From DATAEE01 sp036258175 (GTDB taxonomy: Bacteria > Acidobacteriota > Vicinamibacteria > Vicinamibacterales > 2-12-FULL-66-21), in the NCBI GenBank assembly GCA_036258175.1, contig DATAEE010000027.1:1-64000 (forward strand): 64,000 bases of DNA. The letters are read 5' to 3'. A model generated the notes under the pieces. The model did no database searches. It was given only the letters and a program-made list of their open reading frames with translations, and had not been told where the DNA came from. The translations under genes were made by a program, and so were the position numbers. Shown here in pieces: positions 59,080 to 64,000 of this stretch (position 1 is its first letter; each line of letters begins with the position of its first letter).

Positions 59080-60108
59080 TCAGGCAGCGCCGATGCTGCG
59101 CAGGATGACCTCGTCCGCCGTCGGTTGCGCCTTGATATAACCGAGCTCGCTCGCGTCGGATCCACTCAATGACGATCCACTCAATGCCGCCATCGTCGCC
59201 TGCGCCATCAAAGATACGCGCAGTTTCATCGTGCTGGTCGCTTTCTTCAATGGCTCGACGTCGGAGCCCAATGAAAACTCGTCGAGCAGGCGGAGCGCGT
59301 ACTCGCGCAGCTGAGACACTTCGTTGAGGCTCACCACCTGTTCGGCCGTTCGGCGAAGTCCCCAGACCTCATGCAGCCGGTGGAGCCGAGCGAGATACAC
59401 CTCGGCAAGAAACAGATGAAACCAGCATCGTTGATAGTCCGACGTGCAGTGCAGCGCGTCATCGTTCGAGACGATGACATAGCGGCCGCGAGGTACCCGG
59501 TGACCCACGAAGGTCACCGCCGACGTGTCAGACAGCCGCATCGTTCCAGTGAATCTCCATGGCCCGATTCGGACCGAATCGGCCCGCAGGTCGGCGGCAC
59601 ACAGGACGGTATCGCTGCTGTCCGCGAGCGGCGCCTTGAAGAGGACGAGATCGGCGACTGTCGCGAGCGACATGTATTCAAAGGTTCCATCCAGCCGAAC
59701 GCCGTCCGCGTTGTGACGTGCCACGACCGAATGGTCGGCCTGGCGTGTGCGTTCGCTCCCTGCATTGGCCAGGATCAGCGAGCGGTTCCTGATCGTTCGC
59801 AGGAGAATCGCGCGCTGAAATCTCGCGACGCTCATCAGTGGCAGCGGAACGCACTGCAGCGCACAAAGCGGATAGAGGTGCATCGCCACGGCGATGCCCA
59901 GCGGCAGGCAATTCGCACCGAGAAGCCTGGCCGTTGTGGCCGCCGATTTGAAGACGATCGAAGGACGTCCTGACGGCGCCGGATACATCTGCAGTTGCGG
60001 GCAGAGTCGTTCGAACCCGTGTCGGTACGCTTCGCGCGCGGCACTTTGATCATCCGCACGGTTGACGCCCTCGACGAGCTCCGCGATAAGGTCGATCATC
60101 GGCGTCAC
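59080..60108 (-). CDS. Acyl-CoA dehydrogenase-like protein
   Basis: 342 residues with the rough layout of the acyl-CoA dehydrogenase superfamily: helical N-terminus, a beta middle (NAGSERTRQADHSVVARHNADG, LDGTFEYMSLATVADLVLFKAP, TFVGHRVPRGRYV) and a helical C-terminus. The catalytic base cannot be located with confidence. It starts in an ATGA overlap with the upstream propeller gene and sits between two paralogous propellers. Confidence 0.55.
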   Translation of the reverse strand: MTPMIDLIAELVEGVNRADDQSAAREAYRHGFERLCPQLQMYPAPSGRPSIVFKSAATTARLLGANCLPLGIAVAMHLYPLCALQCVPLPLMSVARFQRAILLRTIRNRSLILANAGSERTRQADHSVVARHNADGVRLDGTFEYMSLATVADLVLFKAPLADSSDTVLCAADLRADSVRIGPWRFTGTMRLSDTSAVTFVGHRVPRGRYVIVSNDDALHCTSDYQRCWFHLFLAEVYLARLHRLHEVWGLRRTAEQVVSLNEVSQLREYALRLLDEFSLGSDVEPLKKATSTMKLRVSLMAQATMAALSGSSLSGSDASELGYIKAQPTADEVILRSIGAA

Positions 60109-61880
60109 TGGCTTGCGCGCGTCAGCCGGAACGCGGCCATCTCCTCGCCGTTGCGGACCAGCAGGACATTGCCCACCAGCACAGGATGGTTCCAGGTCTT
60201 GCCGTGGATCGCTGGAACGCGCGCCAGCTCGGTAAATTGATCCGGTGTTGCCTTGACGAGCGCGAGCTCACCCTCGTCCGACAACACGAGCAGGAGGTCC
60301 TGCTCCGGTAGCAGGATGAGCTGTCCGTTGCCGTAGCGTCCGCCCTTCCACTTGCGTGCGCCGTCCTGAAGATCGATGCATGCGAGGATGCGGCCATCGA
60401 AGCCGAAGGCATGTCCCTCGTGCACGACAAAATCATTGAAATACGGCTTCAGCCCGGTGGAGGTCCAGCGCTCTTCGACCGTCCATCCTGCCGCTCCGTG
60501 CTCGACCGCGAGGCGGCGTGTGCCGCTGTCCGAGCTTGCGGAGATCAGAAGGCCACCGTCCGGCGTCATGGCCGGCTGCACGATCGGGAGTCCTCTCCAG
60601 CGATGCTCCCAGAGCAGCTTGCCGTCGGCTGGTGAGAAGCTGCGCGCGCCCTCGCCACCCATCAGCACCACCTGCGCGATCCCGTCGATCGTCGCCAGCT
60701 GCGGCGAGCTGTAGCTCCCGGCGCCGGTGGGGCCGAGCCATCGCGGCTTACCGGTCGCGAGGTCATAGCCAATGAGCCTGCCGTACACCGCGGCGATGAG
60801 GACGTCGCCAACGACCAGCGGCGAGCTCGAGAAACCCCAGTACGGAACCTCGACCTCGGTGTCGGCTGCCGCGTTCCGCGACCAGAGGACGGCGCCGTCA
60901 CGATCGTCGAGCGCGTTCGCTATTCCCGTCGCGCCAAACGTGTAGACGCGACCGTCGCTGAGGGTTGGCGTGCCGCGCGGGCCGGCGCCTGCATTCGCTT
61001 CGAAGAACCGGACCGGATCGCGGTGGACCCACACGGGCGCGCCGGTGCTCGCTCTGTAACACGCGACGACCTCGTCGTCGCCCCGCTGCTCCTGGGTGTA
61101 AATCAAATCGCCGCGAACGGCGAACGATGACCACCCCGGTCCGATCGAACGGCGCCACATCTCGACCGGCGGCGAGGCGGACCAATCGGTCGCGATGCGG
61201 ATGCCGCGCGTCAGTCCATCGCGGTCCGGCCCACGAAAGCCAGGCCATTCGACCCTGGCCGGCACTGCTGCGGGCGGCGACGTGAGAACGGCGGGCGCCG
61301 TTCGCACAACATCGACAGGCTGCTCCTTTGGAGGCGCCGCAGTTGGCATAGCGGGCGGAGGCGCGGGCGTCTCGCTCGTTACGGCCTGCGTGAGGAGCCG
61401 CTCCTCGGAGCTCTTCGCCCATCGCCAGCGGAACATCGCGTAGTGATCGCCGCTGATACCGTCCATCCGGACGAGCGTCCAGACTCCGCAAGCAAACAAA
61501 ATGATGGCGGCCATCCCTGCGCGCCGGGTGCCCTCAGACAGCCGGCGTGTCACTGCCGTGCCGGCGACCAATGCAACAGACATCGCCGGCACGACGTAAG
61601 CGACGAGCCAGAACGGCCCCATCGACTCATGCCTGAGCATCCACGCTGCCCCGACGCCCGCGACCATGAGGAGAAGGGTTCCCAGGCGCTCCGACCAGCG
61701 CACCCGGCTGAAGAACGTCCACCACACGAGGATGAGCGCGGCGATGCCGAGCATCCACTGCATTCCGAGTGCAAAGCCGGCGAATCCGGGAACGACGGCT
61801 TTCACGCCGAATCGGGCGATGCACAACAGCACCACCGCGATCAGGCCCGGCCACAGCCGAATGGGCTTACGGGAAGTCAT
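60105..61880 (-). CDS. Membrane-anchored PQQ-like beta-propeller protein B
   Basis: 591 residues, paralogue of the protein at 57193-59061. It has four to five helices (about 10-155), a Pro/Ala linker (about 165-205) and the propeller (about 210-591) with the same WSSFAVRGDLIYTQEQRG and GARKWKGGRYGNGQ blocks. It begins eight bases after the ADOP permease stop and overlaps the acyl-CoA dehydrogenase-like gene by four bases, so all four genes form one operon. Confidence 0.82.
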   Translation of the reverse strand: MTSRKPIRLWPGLIAVVLLCIARFGVKAVVPGFAGFALGMQWMLGIAALILVWWTFFSRVRWSERLGTLLLMVAGVGAAWMLRHESMGPFWLVAYVVPAMSVALVAGTAVTRRLSEGTRRAGMAAIILFACGVWTLVRMDGISGDHYAMFRWRWAKSSEERLLTQAVTSETPAPPPAMPTAAPPKEQPVDVVRTAPAVLTSPPAAVPARVEWPGFRGPDRDGLTRGIRIATDWSASPPVEMWRRSIGPGWSSFAVRGDLIYTQEQRGDDEVVACYRASTGAPVWVHRDPVRFFEANAGAGPRGTPTLSDGRVYTFGATGIANALDDRDGAVLWSRNAAADTEVEVPYWGFSSSPLVVGDVLIAAVYGRLIGYDLATGKPRWLGPTGAGSYSSPQLATIDGIAQVVLMGGEGARSFSPADGKLLWEHRWRGLPIVQPAMTPDGGLLISASSDSGTRRLAVEHGAAGWTVEERWTSTGLKPYFNDFVVHEGHAFGFDGRILACIDLQDGARKWKGGRYGNGQLILLPEQDLLLVLSDEGELALVKATPDQFTELARVPAIHGKTWNHPVLVGNVLLVRNGEEMAAFRLTRASQ

Positions 61881-61888
61881 TGGATGGG

Positions 61889-64000
61889 CTACTCCGACCG
61901 CAGCGCCTGGAGCACGTCGACGCGCGACGCGCGGGCGGCGGGCATCAGCGAAGCGATGACGGCTGCGCCGACGAGCACAGTGGCTGCAGCGACGATCGGC
62001 AACGGACCGGGAAGGCGCACGTTCTCCACGTAGCTGGTCACGATTCCGCCGAACGCATAGCCTCCGGCCGCGCCCGCCAGGATCCCGCCTGCGACCATCA
62101 CCAGTCCTTCCGACAGGACGCGCATCAACAGCGCGCGCGGCGACGAGCCGACGGCCAGCCGCACGCCGAACTCGCGGGTGCGAGCGCTAACCGAGAACGC
62201 CAGCACGCCTCCGACGCCGACGACGGCGATCAACAACGCGACGCCGGCGAAACCCGTCAAGACGAAGGCGTTCAGCCGCTCCGGCGCGAGCACTTCCGCG
62301 CGCACGTCCTCGAGCGTCGCGGCGCGCTCGACCGGCTGCTCAGCTGACATGCTGCGGATTACACGAGTGATGGGTGGCACCAGCGCGTACGGATCGTCAG
62401 ACGCGTGCACGAACAACCGGCCCGCGAAGCGCATCTGATAGACCGGGTGATAGATCGTGAGCGCCGGCCCCGGCACCACGTTCTCGTCGTCCACATCCGC
62501 CACGACGCCGACGATGCGCCTCGGCTGCGGTTTTCCGAAGAGGGATTCGGTCCACCACAGTTTCCGGTTGACCGCCTCCCCGTTGGGGAACACCCGCTTC
62601 GCGACGCTCTCGCTGATGATCGCGACGGGCTCATCTCCGGCGCGATCCTCATCCGTGAAATCGCGCCCGGCGACGAAGGGCACGCCGAGTACCGCGAAGA
62701 AGCGCGGCGCCACGATACGGAGGCGCGCGTGCGGATTCTCCTCGCCGTCCGCGGGCGTGTAGCCCTCAGCGGTGAACTGGAGCCGCGGAAAGGTCCCGGC
62801 GTCGCGCCACGGAACGAAGCTCCCGAGCGAGACGCCTTCGACGCCTGGCAGCTCGTCGATCCGTCGTGTCATCTCGCGATGGAAGTCCATCTCCTTTGCG
62901 TCCGACGCGGCAAGGGCCGCCATCGGAACATCGAACGCAAGCACTTGCCGCATGTCGTAGCCCGTGTTCGTCGTCTGCAGCGCGACCAGCGCTGCGAGCA
63001 GCGTGCCCGCCGCCGCAAGGAGCACGAACGAAAACGCGATCTGGACCGTCGCGAAGGCCCGCAGACGGCGATTGGTCCCAGGCGTTATCCGTACGCCGCC
63101 GCTCGTCCCTCGACTTTGCTCAGGGCGTCCCGAGCGATAGTCGAGGGACGGCAGCCGCGGGATGTAGGCCAGCAGCACGGCGGCAGCCATCGCCAGCCCT
63201 GCGCCCACCGCGAGCAGGCTCGAATCGACCGTAACCTCGAGCGCGCGCACGGAGAAGCGCGCTGCAAACTGCGCGACCACGCTGACGAGCGGGCGCGCAA
63301 TCAGGACGCCAAGAACCGCGCCGGCCCCGCACAGCACGAGGCTCTCGGCGAGCAGCGTGCGCCGCAGAGCGCCGCGGCTCCCGCCAAGCGCGGCGCGTAC
63401 CGCAAGCTCCCCTTCGCGGCGCACGGAGCGCGCCAGAATCAGGTTCGCCACGTTCGAGCAGGCGATGATGAAAACCACCCCCGCGGCCGCGAGCAGCACG
63501 AGCAGGATGGTCCGCGCCGGCGCCGCAATCTGCTCGCGCAGACGTGTAACGCTCACGCGGCCGTCGGCCCGAGCCGAGTACGCCTCCGGGTGCTCGCGCA
63601 TCATCGCGGCGTGTGCCGCGGCGACGTCGGCGTGCGCATCTTCGACCGACGCCCCGGGCGCGAGCCGGCCAAACAGCTCCGTCATCCGGTGGGTGCGGTC
63701 GGTCACCATCGTCGCGCCGAGATGATGAGGGCTGGTCACGACGTTCGCGATGATCTCGGTGTCGGCGGGATATGGCACCGATGGCTCGAGCACGCCGACG
63801 ACCGTCGCCGAGATCCGTCCCAGCCGGATGGTCTTTCCGACGATCGACGGGTCGCTCTTCAGCGACGTCGTCCAGAACCTGTGGGTCAGGACGACTACGG
63901 CGGCCGCCTTGGGTCCGTCATCCGACGCATTAAGCAGACGCCCGAGCACCGGCCGGAGGCCCATCACGTCGAAGTACGAGCCCCCGACGACGCCCGCCTG
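61889..64000 (-). CDS. ADOP-family ABC transporter permease (N-terminus beyond the window)
   Basis: At least 703 residues, open at the window edge. The visible part starts inside the first periplasmic MacB-like domain (GGSYFDVMGLRPVLGRLLN) and covers both FtsX domains (LARSVRREGELAVRAALGGSRG; ARTREFGVRLAVGSSPRALL). It ends the typical way with RASRVDVLQALRSE. It leads the beta-propeller operon. No PadR regulator is visible. Confidence 0.9.
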   Translation of the reverse strand, partial: QAGVVGGSYFDVMGLRPVLGRLLNASDDGPKAAAVVVLTHRFWTTSLKSDPSIVGKTIRLGRISATVVGVLEPSVPYPADTEIIANVVTSPHHLGATMVTDRTHRMTELFGRLAPGASVEDAHADVAAAHAAMMREHPEAYSARADGRVSVTRLREQIAAPARTILLVLLAAAGVVFIIACSNVANLILARSVRREGELAVRAALGGSRGALRRTLLAESLVLCGAGAVLGVLIARPLVSVVAQFAARFSVRALEVTVDSSLLAVGAGLAMAAAVLLAYIPRLPSLDYRSGRPEQSRGTSGGVRITPGTNRRLRAFATVQIAFSFVLLAAAGTLLAALVALQTTNTGYDMRQVLAFDVPMAALAASDAKEMDFHREMTRRIDELPGVEGVSLGSFVPWRDAGTFPRLQFTAEGYTPADGEENPHARLRIVAPRFFAVLGVPFVAGRDFTDEDRAGDEPVAIISESVAKRVFPNGEAVNRKLWWTESLFGKPQPRRIVGVVADVDDENVVPGPALTIYHPVYQMRFAGRLFVHASDDPYALVPPITRVIRSMSAEQPVERAATLEDVRAEVLAPERLNAFVLTGFAGVALLIAVVGVGGVLAFSVSARTREFGVRLAVGSSPRALLMRVLSEGLVMVAGGILAGAAGGYAFGGIVTSYVENVRLPGPLPIVAAATVLVGAAVIASLMPAARASRVDVLQALRSE

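Overview
The window is a GC-rich, densely coded bacterial chromosome segment. Gene content points to Acidobacteriota, probably the Vicinamibacteria: two ADOP/MacB-type orphan permeases (one with its PadR regulator), a TonB receptor with an N-terminal carboxypeptidase-regulatory-like domain, DUF4136/DUF3300/DUF2950 envelope proteins, several PAS-GAF-AAA+ sigma-54 activators and interspersed GC-rich palindromes. This assignment is inference from families; there is no rRNA or other marker in the window.

Layout. 1-7862 (minus): one operon atpB-E-F-H-A-G-D-C, then an MFS transporter and a phosphate acetyltransferase-like gene cut by the window edge. 8132-10650 (plus): a secreted protein and sigma-54 activator 1. 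10842-18463 (plus): ABM-domain protein, class I PPK2, DUF3300, DUF2950, GH63-like glucosidase, MscS channel. 18517-21719 (minus): DUF3302-HlyD-outer membrane factor export operon. 21943-23835: activator 2. 23830-27090 (minus): TonB receptor and BASS-family transporter. 27360-29315: activator 3. 29369-31277 (minus): three secreted proteins including DUF4136. 31560-33962: large secreted protein; then an aquaporin and a beta-barrel protein. 35325-38826: mobA, gntK, zwf, gnd. 38857-40903: a broken ECF sigma gene and a broken c-type cytochrome gene. 40908-44414: two response regulators and a MASE1-PAS histidine kinase. 44584-50938: small genes, ADOP permease/PadR, a frameshifted beta-barrel gene. 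51190-56571: orphan xylose-type binding lipoprotein, HAD and amidohydrolase genes, and an overlapping adk-pap pair. 56583-64000 (minus): a second ADOP permease followed by two paralogous beta-propeller membrane proteins that flank an acyl-CoA dehydrogenase-like gene.

The main discovery is a probable local sigma-54 regulon across 1-34 kb. Five intergenic regions carry copies, usually paired 19 bp apart, of an inverted repeat with consensus CTCCGGNATNCCGGAG. Four of them lie next to well-formed -24/-12 promoters (GG-N10-GC), six promoters in all; a seventh, weak one accompanies the fifth. Three paralogous activators with almost identical Fis-type recognition helices are encoded beside these sites. 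Predicted targets are the complete F-type ATP synthase-MFS-pta operon, the polyP kinase/DUF3300/DUF2950/glucosidase/MscS operon, the DUF3302-HlyD-OMF pump, the DUF4136 operon and the large secreted protein. The content (ATP synthase, polyphosphate kinase, acyl phosphate metabolism, mechanosensitive channel, envelope proteins) suggests a response to energy limitation or envelope stress; that reading is inference. The adk-pap pair further along would complete polyphosphate-driven AMP-to-ATP regeneration.

No intergenic stretch exceeds 300 bases. I saw no tRNA, rRNA, CRISPR array, insertion sequence or prophage.
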